DNA of 64,000 nucleotides. It comes from Phaenicophaeus curvirostris (taxonomy: Eukaryota; Chordata; Aves; Cuculiformes; Cuculidae). The translations under genes were made by a program, and so were the position numbers. This document shows positions 39,901 through 54,900 of this stretch, piece after piece (position 1 is the first letter of the stretch; each line of letters begins with the position of its first letter). The stretch lies in contig NC_091395.1 of the NCBI RefSeq assembly GCF_032191515.1, positions 43,552,484-43,616,483 of the forward strand. Direction: 5' to 3'. The notes below the pieces were generated by a model. That model was not told where the DNA came from, did no database searches, and worked only from the letters and a program-made list of their open reading frames with translations.

Positions 39901-42900
39901 TTTCCCACCACTCTCTGGGCCCGGCCATCCAACCAGTTTTCCACCCAGGAGAGTGTGCGCCTGTCCAGGCCAGAGGCTGACAGTTTCCGAAGCAGAATGC
40001 TGTGAGAAACTGTATCAAAGGCTTTACTAAAGTCCAAGAAGACTACATCCACAGCCTTTCCCTCATCCAAGAGTCTAGTCACTTGGTCATAGAAGGAGAT
40101 CAGGTTAGTTTGGCAAGAAATCCACTTGCACTTCTACTATATATCAACATGTTCACAATTTGGTGTTTTTCGTAATTAGTATGGCTATGCCATTCCCTGT
40201 ATACACGTGTGGGGCTTTATTTTCCTATAATATTTGTGCTTGTATTTGTGTTCATTTTTCTATCACATTTATGTTTCAGTAGTATAAATATAAAAAAAAT
40301 GCCTTGTCTTTTTTCTTGCAATTTTAGGGCTTTCTTTCTGATTTGATTCTGTTCTCTTAAAAATACCAGAACTTTGTACAAAATTGTAATCTGGCTCTTT
40401 TGTTACCTCTGAACAGCATTCTCTGCATGTCCTTGGTATCTTAGTGCTTTTTAGGTATTTTTATTCTTTTGCATCAACAGCCTTTATACCTTCTACTTTT
40501 TCTGCTGCTCCTCCTTGCTTCATCAGTCTGAAATATAGTGGCTATAAAGTAATTAACCATACTCATTAGAACGGTTTTGTTCAGCTGATTTTCATAGTCT
40601 TGCATTGACTTCTGTGGCATCACATGAGCCCTTCATTGCAAATCGTCTACAAATGTAGTGTCTTTAATCTTCCCGTATTACATTTACTCAAGCAACAAAA
40701 GACATGTTCTTTTCATTCTCAGCTGTCTCTGAACAGTCTTTTTGGGAATATTTTTGAGATATCCAGGCCTTTCATAAGTGGCTGTTTGTCCACATCACCA
40801 GCCTCAAAGCAGCACACAATACATGTATTTCTCTCTTAAAGTTCATTTCTGGGACTAGATGATTCTCTGTTAGTCAAGATTTGGTGCTTCTCCTCTCTCA
40901 CCATTTCATGTAGACCTGTGGAGGCAAGGCTGGCCAAAAAGCAATCAGAACTCTAAAATCTATTCAAACAAGCTAAGTATTGCCCCTGCCCAAAGAGATG
41001 TTTGCGACATTTACACTTGCTGTCTGTACTTAGCATGTTTCTTCTTTAGACAAATTGTTAAAGATTTTTTTTTTCTTCTGATTTTCTTGTACCAAGAATA
41101 GAGGTTGTGATCTCCCGATTTTCTATACTGGAGCTGTAACTCAACTTTACAGTAAATTTCATAACTATAATACAACATGCTGCCATGCAAGTTAGTCTTG
41201 TAAGACCTGTGCTGACAGTGGAGCACACACACTTGCATTTGCAGACTCACCCTGCTTAATAACAAAGCAGACATGTTAAAAATAATCCGTTACTAGATAC
41301 CATTAGATATCAATGTGATATTTTTTAGACATGTGTAGTATGTCCCGATTGCTCTGATATCAATAGTATATTTCATCAATAGGCATTTACTTATTTCTTG
41401 ATTGTTGAATGCTTACTGTTCCTTGTCCTTAGAATCACAGAATAGTTTGGGTTGGAAGGGACCTTAAAAATCATCGAGTTCCAACCCCCTGACATGGGTA
41501 TGGACACCTCTCACTAGACCAGGCTGCCCAAGGCCCCATCCAGCCTGGCCTTGAACACCTCCAGGGATGGGGCAGCCACAGCTTCCCTGGGCAACCTGTG
41601 CCAGTGCCTCACCACTCTCCTGGTGAAGAAATTCGTTTTAAAAGCAGAACCGAGAAACCTTTAGTAGCCACTACCACAAAACCTCTGAGAACACTCAGTT
41701 CTGCTAGAACAGAGAGTAATTGATTGAGGGATTTTAGCCTGGTTTCCAAAGGAGGCTGTATTTCCACAGTCAGAAACAGTTCTGAATTATTAATCTGAAC
41801 TTAACGTTTATTAACTTGAACTAATTTCAACTTAGTATAGTAATCAAGTTGCTTCAGTTTTCATGACAAGGGGTATTTGGAAGGAGAAAGGTGTGTGAGG
41901 AATAAGTATGTTATTCTAAATGAAACGTAGAACCTGAATCTAGCAATATTTTTTTTTACCATCTTGGTATTCCAGTGTAAAAAAATACACCCATATAATT
42001 TTGCTTTCCTATTGCTAAATTCTTTTCAAACATAATGCAGTTTAATAAGTTCCATATGTCCATTTTCTCTGACCCTGTAAAAACATCCTTATAGAGTTTT
42101 TACCTTTTGAAATGAAAAAAGGAAAAAAAAAATTATGGGGGGAAAGGCAGCAATACAGCTTGTTTTGTGAACAGAATATCTGTCCAGACAGAATGTCTCA
42201 GCCTTCTCTCCTTTTTTTCTCTGAAGGCCTATGCACTCAGCTGTGGTAGTGTAAGCAGACCTTAGAGCTAGGGACCATCTGTCATACAAAGTATATGTAC
42301 ACCAACATTTCTTCTATTTGAAAGGTCTTACTCTGGTATTTATATCGACAAGGCACACAGTTTATTTATACAGTAATAGATGAGCTAAGAAGGTGGAGGG
42401 GAAACGACACAGAAACAAACCAGCAGCCTCAGGGAGCCCCGAGATTAAAGACACTGCGCAGGAAGCTGCTGCAGGGCAGGAGCTGGCTCTCAACACCCAG
42501 GTGAAAACCAAAGTCTGGCCCCTGCAGACCCTGCAGGGCTCGGGGGCAGCAAATTCCCATTAGAGGGAAGTTGAAAAGCAGGGGATGAGTGTTGAGGTCT
42601 TGTAGATAAAAGCCTGACTACTGTAATTTAGTCTCATCTTTGTAAGGAAAAACCCCCTTTGAAGGAAACAGCCCTGAATTGTCTGCCCTTGGTTCAGAAG
42701 GGTATACGCTTCTGAGGAGCACCCCCAGCCCTGGGAAGCTGCTCCATCCCCAGTAACGCCTCTCATTTAAGCCACACTGTCTCAGTAGTATGGCTCCCAG
42801 TGCACCCCGTCACCCTCGCGCTCACGCTGGAGTTGTTCTTCCTGTTCTTCAAAAAGCACCATCATCATTAATGCCGGTTATTTGTGCAGGTTCTTGTGCA

Positions 42901-45900
42901 TGTTAGCTGTGTGTCAGAAACACAAGGTATGAAGAATTCTTGGGTTTATGAATCCTTATGCGAATATACATGGCAGGTACTTTATTGCAGCAAACAGCAC
43001 AGTGTGGGAGGACTGCAAAACTGTACAGCAATGAGTGAAAAGTTTGGCAGTCCCCAGCATAATAAATTCATTTATTGCTTATTTCACTGCAAAGCACCAC
43101 TCTCCGCAAATAAATACTTGTGTCTGGGAGTCATTTTGGATTAGGCTGGTCAATCTTCATGCAGCACAAGCACTGAACTCTTGTTTGCTTGGTTGTGTGA
43201 TGGAGTCAAAAACGAGCATCATAAGCTTTTCCATAAGGAAGTGAGCAAGCTATCATGAAGGAAGTTGTTGATCCATTTCTTTGAGTTCCCTTTCCAACAG
43301 GCATATTTTCTGCAGTGATTTTCATTTAGTGTGCCTGTTATTTTGCAGATGAGTTACAGCTGTCAAGAATGGCCTGTTTAGGTGAATTGTTTATGTCTGG
43401 GGTGCCGAATGCCAGTTTATAAAAAAACAGCTGAAAACTATCCTTTTAACATTATGACAAAATAGATACATATTTAAAAAAGCCTCAAAAGCTGCAGTTG
43501 TAACAGGAGAAAGTTAAAAGAGAAATTATCAATCACTTTCAAGCTGAGGAAATTTCTTCGTTCAACCTGGACTGAAAATTCATTCTGACTGTGATGCTAA
43601 GATAAAAGACCATTACTCGAATTGTTTAACTATTTGTGCAAAGAGTTGCATGCAACGTTACCAGATGAAAATGAGATAAAGGTCCTCTTCTTATGGAAGG
43701 CAGCCATCAGACAAAAGGACAGGAAAAGCAGATCAGCTGCTCAAGTTTAAGTTTGAGTTGTTGGTTGAGCAGGACCGAGAAATTTAGCTGATGCTAACAC
43801 TTCCAGTGCCCTCCCAGCCTCTGATTTCATGAGTTTCCATCTTCTGCCCAAAATCCATTAGAAAACAAGTAGATAAATTCCTGTCCAGAACTGTACTTTG
43901 GGCTGCAGTTTACTTAAAGTCCTTGCTGGAATCTTTCCTGGACCGATTTTCTGTAATTCCACTATTTTCTTTGACCTAGGCACTGCAGAAAGGAAAAGGA
44001 AAAAGGAAAAGGAGTAGAGCAGGAAGGAAAGAGAAAGAAAGGGAAGGAAGTTTTTTTCCATATATTTAAAAGTCAGTAAGACTACAGATAACATTGAATT
44101 TTCTTCTCATGCTTAACAATGTTCCAGATAAGAACAAAGGGAAAATGTAGCTTTTCTTAGACAATAGTCAAGTTTAAAAAAAAAGAAAAAAATCAATCTT
44201 CTTGTCATAATTTACAAGCCTACTAACCTACATCATTGTCATTTATGACTCATCTGCCTCTTTCTTCTTAAGCAAAACAAAAGAATATTAGCAAGACATA
44301 TGGCTATCTTAGTGTTTATGGTTCCACTTTAAAAAATAAATGTTTATCTCATAAAGAAGTAATCATTTAATATTTTGGGTTTCCTAAAATATTTGTACCG
44401 TGAATTCACAAGGAAGATGCGAAGCCTTTTAAGATGTCAAATACACTGTGCATATGTTATTTCAATTCTTATTATTTTTAAAAAGCATGTTATAAATGAG
44501 TAGGTGTGGATCCACTGAAGTGTGTATTTCAATGAGACTAAAGAAGTGCCCCAAAAAAAAAAGATATCATTTGTCCATCTAAGCATCTGTAGCTTGTTTT
44601 CACTGGTTTCATTCTTAGCAAGCTCATTTAGTCACTCTTCAGACAAATAAAAAGCAAAAGTGCATATCAAAATGAGGAAAGCAACTCAGAAATGAAGTAA
44701 AGGGGAAAAAATAACAAATTTTCTGGTGTTGAAGTTGAGAGTCTTTTCATGTCTTTCAACAATCCGCATGATGGTTAAAGAAAGTCAGAACTCAGGCTCC
44801 CAGTAAGTTGCCATGCCGTATTTTAAACCAGGAGAGTACAAGAGCACTCCATGTGGGTGTTAAAAGAATAATAAAAGTGATGATTTATAAACTATGAGTT
44901 TGTTTCCTTTTGATCAACAAGATAATTATTTTGTTACTGGTTTAGCAATGCAGTTATATCCTATCAAGGTTGTTAAGGTTGTTAAAGACAACAGTCTTCT
45001 ATGTAAATAAGGAGACAAGCTGAAGGAGACCTTTCATTGCCAGGTTAAGACAGAATTTTTACTTTGTGTCAACATGGTGAGTAGGCACTTAAAACAACAG
45101 CAGGCTGCACTTCTGAAAGCCAACTTTGAACCCCCTGTTCTCACCTGCCAAGAAGCAGCACCTTGGTATATAAGGCTTCTGATGAATACTTTGAAACAAC
45201 CAGGGTAATGTTCCATATTTTTTTTAGCCACTCTTGATAATTTTAGATGCATAAAGGAAATGCCTGATGTGTGTTGAGTGAGAATGTAACAGTACTTTTC
45301 ATTTTACTGTCAAAATTATACATGTCTATATTATGAAATGAAGTCATGCCTCATTTCTCTATTACAGTATCTCAACTATTAGTATAATCTGCAACCATTC
45401 TTTAAAGAAATATATAACACACATTTGCACTGTATATCTTGTTATCTGAAATGTGCAGGAACCAGCGTGCCTTGCTTTTCAGCCTGACATGTTTACAATA
45501 GCAAAAAAACTCCAAAATTACATAATTGATTTTGTTAAGGGAGTGTGCTGCAGAGGTCTGTGGAAAAACAGTCATAGCTTAGCAATTGGCTTTAGCAGCA
45601 GCCTTTACTGTACATTCATTTCTACAGCTCCTGATGTAGTAACTTTTGCTGATTTTTACTTTTTTCTTCTGATGAAGTAACTTCTAATATAAAACAGCAA
45701 TAACACTCTGCAAGTTGGGGTTTAGCTAAATATGCTCCAAAGTAAGATACAATGCACATGGGAAACAAGTCAGAAGTAAAGAAAGTGGGGCATTTCCATC
45801 TGCGGCAAGGCTTACCAGGAAGTTATCACTGCAAAGTGAAGTGTCCTACATAGACCAGAACAGAAAATGGTCTGGGAAGGAATGTAATTAAAACTAAAGG

Positions 45901-48900
45901 TGATGAACAATGGAAGAGAGACTTCCAGCAGGTGAAGAGCAAAAGGTCAAGAGTCTGGGAAGCTGATAATCATTATCTCTGAGAAATCCTTACTTTAGAA
46001 GGGGAAAACTATCTGGCAGTGGCAGATCATCCTAAAGAAGAAAAAGAATTTGATCTAAGGGGAACTTGAGCTAGCAGCAGTAGCAGCTGCCCCTGCTGCT
46101 GTCTTCTGTAGTAGTTGCCCAAATATGAAGATTGCTACATTAATGCAAGTGGAAATTCGTTGCTGGGATTAATACACATTTTAGATTCTTGAATAGCTTA
46201 TATGTTACCTGCTCTTAAGGAACTGAAGAGGTTGGTTGAATGGCTTTGCTGTCGAGCCTGGCATAAGAGAAATATCAGAGGGTTCTGCAGTAACACATGT
46301 GCCCGAGTTTGTGTTTGGATTGAAAGATCAAAGAGGCTGTGAAATGCCAAATCCAGGTGCTCACCCTCTGGACTTTAGATCTCACTCCTTTTAGGGAAAT
46401 TTCAATATTAAAATACTAGGCAGATAAAAGAAATCTCTCTGTCTATAACTGACAATCTTGGATGAATAAATTCACCTTGGCAGCAGAATGCAAGGATATT
46501 TGGATGTAATAAGAAAAATAGGAGAGGAATGCCCAAAGGTATGAGTGATGTTGCTATGCTGAGCATTGATAAGGCTTTCATTGTGAGCAAAACGATATCA
46601 AACATAAAGTAAGTTTAGTATTCAGTGTGCTGTGAACAAAACGAAGGGCGTGCATTACAATCTGTCATAAAATAGAATATGTAGTGAATTTTTGTTCCCA
46701 GCTACAGAAGTATAAGAAATCCTGTTCTTACCTTTCACATCTCAGTCACATTTTCTTTTTGCACTAGGATGCCTGAACCAAGCAATCAGGGCTTTTAAGA
46801 TTCTTTCAGCTTTAAAGTCATGTTTTTAAGAACATGAATGTGTAGCATGATTTTTTGCTGATCTTTGAACTCTCCCCCACTGTAATAATAATAGCTGCTT
46901 ATCTCGCGCTTATGATGTGTATTTGTGAAAGAAGACACCGGTTCAGGAACTATAGGCATGGGGTCAAAAAATAATAATGTGGAAGCAAGAATGCATAAAA
47001 CAAGAACGGCGATGTTCAGAGCTGCATACTGCAGTGAAGCCACACACTGTACTGAATACTACTGATGTGTAGTATTTTCCAGCTCAAGTGGTATACTCAG
47101 AAATATGATAATTAACTCCCCACAAACACTGTGATTCAAAGGCTGAAAAGTTCTTCTTACAGAGAAATCTTACCTTCTGTGGCTTTAGTAAGCATTGTTT
47201 GAAATAAAGAGCAGCACTTGGCTACTGTAATCAAAGGACACAAGTAATTCCCAACAAAATAATTTGATACCATTCTCAAACACAAAGCGGAAAATAGAAA
47301 AGGACAATACACATTCTCCTGGGAGTTGAAAAGGGAAGTTGTGCATGAAAAGAAAATAAGTTTGTGGAACTGAGGAATGAAACTGAAGGTCATGAATAAA
47401 CTAGCAGTCACATTCATGCCCAAGGAATGTTGGTATGTCTGTTTCAGTTTCCCACATAAATGTAGTGTTTTGGCTTGCCAAATGCAGTATGGGGAAAAAG
47501 AGGCAAAATTAGGGCTAGAAGCTTGCTGGACAAAACCCCATCATCTTGAAATGTACTTAACTTCAGAAAATAAGTTTCCCCACTTGATTTCCCTGGCTTG
47601 CAGTATAGGTTCTGATTTTTAAGGGTTCTTTTCTCTTTTTTTGCTGTTGCTAAGTGAAAGTCTTATATAAACAAAGGAAATCAACTGTGTTAAAAGGATG
47701 GAAATGACTGTATGCAAAAAGCTGTCAAATCTACAGAGTAAGCAAATTGGAAAAAAAACCAAAAACATTTCTTAACCTAATCCTTTCAGTTACAGCAATG
47801 CTGTGCAATATTCATGCTGTTCAGAGAAAGGTAGCATGTTGTGGGTTAAAACTGTTTGAAATTAATTCTCTCAATTTAAGAAAAAGAGTTCCTGTAGCCT
47901 CAGTGATATGCTTGGGGCTTTTGGTGGGCTTTATTTTTTTGGTTTTGCCTTTCTTTCCCCAAAGGAGCAATTTTCATAATAATTGTAAGCATGAAATGTC
48001 TAGTGCACTGTGAGGATGTGCAGGGTCACGTTCTAGTTAATTTAAAGAGACTTCCTCCAGCTTCCTACTACATGGTCACAGAAGAAGGATGGAAAACTCC
48101 TGAAAGCAAACAGGTCAGATGTGGGCTGGATCACCCTGTTTCTCTCCAGTGCGGGTACAGGCAGGCTGTACTTTGGAATGAGGAGCCTCTGCTGAACACC
48201 TAGGCTGATAAATCTAGGCTGTTGTACTGGAAGAGTTAATCTGAAAGGCAGTTTTATGACCTGAAGCTCACATAATGCTTTACTTCTCTATACTGTGACC
48301 ACAATGCATGCTTAGATGTGAGCATGCTCCTAGGTCTTGTAACAATGGAGTATAGCTAATAGAGCACAGGAAAAGATACGGTTTAGTCATCATAGGTCTA
48401 CTTCAGTTGCAGAAATTGTATCTACCTATTCCCAGAGAATGGGTTTATAGCCCTTGGTTTAAAGAAATGTCGGTAGAGTCTGGGAAAAAAAAAAAGCCAG
48501 AATAAATAGTGGCTTACGCCACAGTTCTCAGACTACGATCCATAAGCAGTTAACGAGTTATATTTGCTAGCTATTCTGATTTCCAGCTACAAGCAGCTTA
48601 AGTAGATTAAATATTACCCCAGATTCTTTCTTCTAATAATACAAGGGATGTTGAACACACAGGAACAAGAGGGCAGGTGGTCTGCATAACCATTGAATAG
48701 GAAAGGCCCTTATTACAATACCTTTTTTATGAAAAATGTTGAGGATTGCTACAACAGCAAAATCTAGTCAGATAATAGGGAGTGAGTACAGAATGCTATG
48801 GAATTTAGCACCAGTAAATACGCTCCCTGTGAAATGGTGAATTAGATGTGCAGCAGGATCTGGTCACACTTCAAAGAATAATATGCAGAGCTGAAGATCC

Positions 48901-51900
48901 ATCTGTTTGCTCTTGCTATCACCATTGAGGCTCCTGTATGTTAAGCAGTCTTTTGACTACTTCAAAGCACGTTTGAAGTCTTCGCTGTGCCTACCCCATG
49001 CACAAAAAAGCAAACGTGCCTTAAAAATATGAGTAGCTGGTATTTTTGTTCATTTTACTTGTAAATGAAAACAATTTGTTCTTGCTATGTATCACTTCCA
49101 AACTCTTTTTCTCTTTTCTCTTTTTTTTAGCTATGATAGCGAGGGCCGTCTAACAAACGTTACGTTCCCAACTGGTGTTGTCACTAACCTTCATGGGGAA
49201 ATGGAAAGGGCCATTACAGTGGACATAGAGTCATCCAGCAGAGAGGAAGATGTCAGCATCACTTCCAACTTATCATCAATTGATTCTTTCTACACCATGG
49301 TTCAAGGTAATGTGAAAAAAAAGATTTCTCAGCAGATACTGACCTGGAAACTGTTTTCTTGTAGTACAAACAGCTCCAACTGGATGTGTTAAAGGGGAAC
49401 TACAGAGGCATAGTGTTTGGAGGAAGGGGTGAAACATACATGTTTTTTATACATAAATAGAAGGAACTGTTGGGGAAAGAAAGAGTTGCAGTGAATGTTT
49501 TCTAACCAAATAGCTCTTGTAAACAGCTGTGGGAAGTAGTCGGAATACCTGCTTTGCGTTAAAAGGGAATCTTAGAGAAGAGAGAGAAATGGCTTGAAAT
49601 GGAAACAGGTGCAGAAATAGCGTGAGGTGAGATTTTTTAACTTTAAAATAGTGTGTGACATCCCATCAGCCACATCCTTGCAAAAGTCAGTAGTCATAGT
49701 ATGCTCAGGATTAGGCCAAAAATGCCTAATGAAACAGTAGAAAATGTGCTTTGTGCCAGTCCAAAGAATATCCTCCAAGGGTGGGATTTTCTTAAGTGTT
49801 TAAGCAACTTTGAAGATGGGTCCCAAAGGCATTTGTGCTCTTGTCATACAGATATTCTTACCAATTTCACCCTGCATGTTACCGTTGGCTCAGTTACGTG
49901 AAGTCAAGACATTACAAGCACATATTGCATAAAGTGTGCAGGACAAAAGCAGACTTTTAACCCATGTAGGTAACCTGTGGTTCTATTTTTTGCCTTTTCA
50001 GATCAGTTAAGAAATAGCTACCAGATTGGCTATGATGGCTCACTGAGGATCCTGTATGCCAGTGGTCTGGACTCACACTATCAGACAGAGCCACACGTGC
50101 TGGCTGGCACTGCCAACCCAACGGTGGCAAAGAGAAACATGACCCTACCTGGAGAGAATGGGCAGAACCTGGTGGAGTGGCGATTCCGGAAAGAGCAAGC
50201 GCAGGGAAAAGTCAACGTATTTGGCCGAAAGCTTCGGGTGAGCACACAAGCACGCATGGTATCTACTGCATTCTCATTGAGAGGAAATGCAAATACATTG
50301 CTGTAGGTATTGACATCCAACAACACAGAATATTTAACATAGACAAGATTACTCTAGAGCTGGAAGTATTCCTTTCATTTATTGGCTGATTTTCCTTATT
50401 AATTGCTCTTTTCTATGGACTGTTGAGTATTAGCCTAGAATGCATTGGAATTAATTGGGATAAAAATATAATTTTCTCCTTTCCTTCATTGTTTTTGTTT
50501 CTGATACTAAAGTCACACACCTGATTTTGAATCTTCTTTTAAATTATTCTACTATAAGGTAGCACAGTTCTAGGGTTTTCTTTCTTTTCTATTTTAAATA
50601 AAAATTGTATTAATACTTATTTCTGGTAGAAAGGATTAAACTCTGTCTGCATGTGTATAACATATTCCTCTAACATATGTCTTTACCATTTTGCTGGCAT
50701 TTCTTCTTTCTATATAGTGAGTGAAATATAAGTAGGAAGCAAACTATGATTTATGACAGCCATTTGGTAAAGACAACACAGATTAAGCATTTAAAATTGG
50801 GTTGCCAGGAGACCATTTCAAGACCGTATCAGAGGTCTAACTTACTATTAGAATTGAACTCAGTTTTTTAAAACAAGGCCTAGGCAGTATATCAAATGAA
50901 GGTAAATAACTTCAGATCACTCGACTTCTTTCAAATCTTAAAATATTTTATATATTCCTTTGGGACAAAGAGAAGGGAGGGAATGCTGTCATGCATCTCG
51001 TATTCCTCTCTGCCACTGGCTCTGCAAGAATAATGGATTTTTTCCAAGAACAAAATCATTATGCACAGTAGCTGCTGCCTAAAAACAACAGACTTGTACC
51101 TAGCTATGGCAGCCTCTTACATGGAGAAGGAAGAGGAAAAGGAAGCTGTGCTTCTGGAGCTCGTCCTTGTAGTTCGGGCACATAGGTATATCATTAAATA
51201 GCACAGTGGGGTAATACACCTGCCAGTTCATTTGTGAAAGAAGCCCAAGAAAAATGAAATAACCCTGCCAATGACATTTGGTTTTGGCAGTGAAATAAAT
51301 TGCCATGAGTCCAGTTCTCAAAAGTGAAACAACATTTTGGCGTTCAGGTGCAGAGGAGGTATAAGAAATGTCACAGGCAACTTGGAAAAACTAACAGGAA
51401 AAAAGGAATAGCAGAGAAGAGGGAAATATTTAACAAGGTGGAGGGGAAAGTGAAATATTATAGATAAGGATAAAAGAGCAGTAATTAGAAGTGTATGGGA
51501 GAAGTAGGGCAGGTGGAGAATATGGGCTTATAAGAGAGGAGTGCCTCCAAAAAAAAAAAAAAGAAGAAACTTGTCCGCAAAGAATAAAAAGGAACATCAT
51601 TTAAATTTATTTTCATGGGAAGGTATTACAGAAATGCCACTTGAGGGTGGTGGTGATATAGGAAAGTAGAGAAAGAAAACAACAGAAAGAAGAACAGGAG
51701 TAACGTAGGGAGCTCATCATTTCCATCTACAGATATGTCAGTAACATTTTGCTGCAAAGATGAATGTAAACAAAAAAAAGTGACAAAATGTATTGCCAGT
51801 AGATGTACTCATATATATGACACTTTTACTGCATTATATATATGCACTACCTAACGTTACCAAGTACACTCTCAGGTACTCTCTTAGTTTTCATCTTGTA

Positions 51901-54900
51901 TGAGTTCTACGCACTACTAGTAGTCTTTCAAAGAAATTAATTAGGAATTATATCACCATCCCTTAACTAAACAATCCTCTGTCAACCTTACTTTTGTTAA
52001 GACCTGTTCTGTATTTGTTGTATAGGCTAGTTTTGTCCCTGGCCCTGTATGCTTGGTCTGTAGCCTGGCCTGACAGTCTTCTGCAAGAGCGTTTTTAGGG
52101 CATTTGTATTGAAGCCACACAGAGCCTCACTCACAAGGCTCTCAAATAAAGGAACTGGTATGAGCTGTGTCTCAAGGAGTGCACCCAGAGTAAACAGGTA
52201 ACAAAGACAAGCTCTGCAGACAGGTAATGTAGACAAGCTCCAAGTTCTGCAGAGGTCCCCAGTTTTCACATTACCTCTTGAATCTCTTGTAAGGCACAGC
52301 AATATACTCCTAATGGGGGATTCACCATCAAATTTCATGCTTCTCACTGGAAAAAAAACACCAGAGTTAATGCAGAGCAGGACAAATAGACACCTAAGTT
52401 ACTGAAATGTAGCAGGACAGTACATAGGGACTGTCAAGAGACTCAGTTTTGTGTCATTAAGTGTTTCTTCATTGAAAATTCCCTGAATTACTGTTTTCTA
52501 TTAGGTTTGCATGGCAAGGTTTTGGTAGTAGGGGGTACTACAGGAGTGGCTTCTGTGAGAAGCTGCTAGAAGCTTCCCTTATGTCTGATCGAGGAAATAT
52601 CAACCAGCTCCAAGACGGACCTGCTTCTGCCAAGGCCAAGCCCATCAGCGATGGTGGCAGTGCCTCTGTAATAACGTATTTAAGGAAGGGGGGGGGGGAA
52701 CTGTGCAGGGGCACACTGGAGCAGGTTTGCTGGCAGCTCTTGTGACCCTGTGGGACGCCCATGCTGGAGCAATCTGTTCCTGAAGGACTGCACCTCGTAG
52801 AAAGAACCTGCACTGGAGCAGTTCATGAAGAAATGTAGCCTGCAGGAAGGACTCATGCTGGAGAAGTTCATGGAGGACTGTCTCCCATGTGAGGAACCTC
52901 ACACTGGAGCAGGGGAAGGAGGGTGAGGATTCTTCCATCTACGGAGGAAGAAACAGCAGAAACAACGCATGGTGGACAGACCACAACCCCTATTCCCTAT
53001 CCTCCTGTGCTGCTGCAGGGAGGAGGTAGAGAAATCAGGAGTGAAGATGGTAATTGGTGAATGATCTCTCCCTGTACTTATCTTGACCCATGAGCCTCTT
53101 ACTACTATTTTATCTCTCCTATCCAGCTGAGGAGGCAGGGTGACAAAGCAGCTTTGGTGGGCACCTGGTGTCCAGAGCCAGGGTCAACCCACCCCACGTT
53201 TTTATCATAACAAAACCTAGAGGTCTCAAATGTATTTGGAGCATTTCTGCCCTCGGCACAATAAAAATGTTCAGGTGTTGCTGTAAAAGCATTTTGGCAG
53301 CAGAGTTACCTAACAGTTAAGAAACACTTCAGTTGAAGGCAGTACTTTAGCTGACAGGTTATTCCAGCCCCATTCTGCAAGAAGGTATCACCAAAACTTG
53401 TTATTGTAATTGCCATCTGTATTATGAAATTATGAAATTACAGCCAAAATGTCACCAAAAGCTCACATCTGAAAGCAAGAGCTCTGTCAGCAGAATCTGG
53501 AAGTGTGTATCTGGCTGGAAAAAGAGGTATTTCTTTTCTTTCCCCTTTTATCCTGCCCTTACACAGACTAGACAGATGGAAAGTGAGAAGGCAAGGGATG
53601 TTATCCCATTTAGCAGATAAGGCAGTGAGACAGTCAGATTAAGTGCTTTGCTGCAATTTACACCGGAAGGATGTGCTTAGCCAAGAAATTAACCACCATT
53701 GCTTGGACATCTGCCTTAACCATAAAACTACCCTTCCCTCTTTGCCAACTCAGAAATCAGAAGTGCCCATCCTCACTTGAGTGTCTAAGACTGAGAGGTA
53801 GACAGGAAAATTAATAAAAATCATAATTCAATGTAAAATACGGAAGGGAAGATGGAGAGAAAAGGAGGGGGGAAAAAATCAGAGAAGTAAAACAGGCAGG
53901 GAGATTCAGAGATGAGTGCAGGCACATGTGGGAGAGGCTGGGAAATAACAGCCAGAGATAAACAAGATTTAAGGTGATTTTAGGCAAATGATTGAATATT
54001 AAATGTTGGAAAATTTAAACACAAGCTACCTGAAAATGAAAACGTCTCAAAAAAATGACAGAAGTGAAGTGAATGGAAATGCTTCATAGCTAAGTTTAAC
54101 CTGCCTCTAGAATCACTCATTAATTTTTCAAAGTATTTTTAAATAGCATTGAATGACTCATTAAATACATAAAATATTCTATATCTGATAGACTTTGTGT
54201 GCCTTATTTAGAAGATTTACATGAAGACATTATTTTTGTTCTGAAACTGATAGTGCAGATTGTTCTCATGCCAGTGATTTCATATTGAAAAAGAGAAAGA
54301 TAACATAGGCAGAGACCGACCAACCGATAAAAGCAAAACTGAGCATTTCTCGATTTTTTTTCATATTTGCTTATAATCCATCACCAGCACTTTAATACCT
54401 TTTATGCCAATAATAAAGTATCTAATTTAGATTGATCTTTGAGAAGCTTATCAGCCTTAGGTATAAGTACCAACATCCGTGATATATGGATTTTTGAACA
54501 TGCAGCACTGGAAAATGCAAAGATCCTCCAGTCGTTTCTTTGGTCAGGATTATCTATTTTCTTGTTATTTTCTGAATATTATTTAGCCATCTTTCTTCAT
54601 CTCTTTGTAATGTATGCATCAAGTACTTGAAAAGGAACTTAAAAACCACCTTAATACACATAGCTGTATGCCCATTTGTCCCCTACTTCCCACATGTTAG
54701 CAAAATAGAATGTTGAAAAATCTTAGTTATCAGTGTTTCACCCTCACCTGGAATAACTTTAAAAGGACACGGCAGATACAGAAATGGTTTAGAGATGAAC
54801 AAAGAAATCCTAGAGGCCTGTTGAGAACAGTAAAAAGCAGTTCAATGAGGAGGGGGAACAGAGAATAGCAACGATACCAATGTGGGAAAGGAAAAATAGA

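Larger units (their letters stand above)
32299..49130 (+). other. TENM3: TENM3 intron, 16.8 kb, largest in the window
   Basis: It contains CR1 pieces at 34915-35118 (sense), 38902-40117 and 41431-41632 (antisense), a GC-richer block of unknown nature at 37300-37900, another at 42405-42800, and a purine-rich run at about 43980-44050. I found no additional exon with conserved coding sequence. Confidence 0.7.

Noticed and set aside
50177..50389. Read-through frames beyond the exon donor at 50238
   Set aside because: The gtgagc donor and the next exon starting VNGRNLLSV give the conserved continuation; the read-through peptide is intronic.
52538..52938. Overlapping minus-strand frames of 63-97 codons with LHELLQ repeats
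   Set aside because: They are the translation of the tandem array inside the LTR-like repeat, open in several frames, so not a protein gene.
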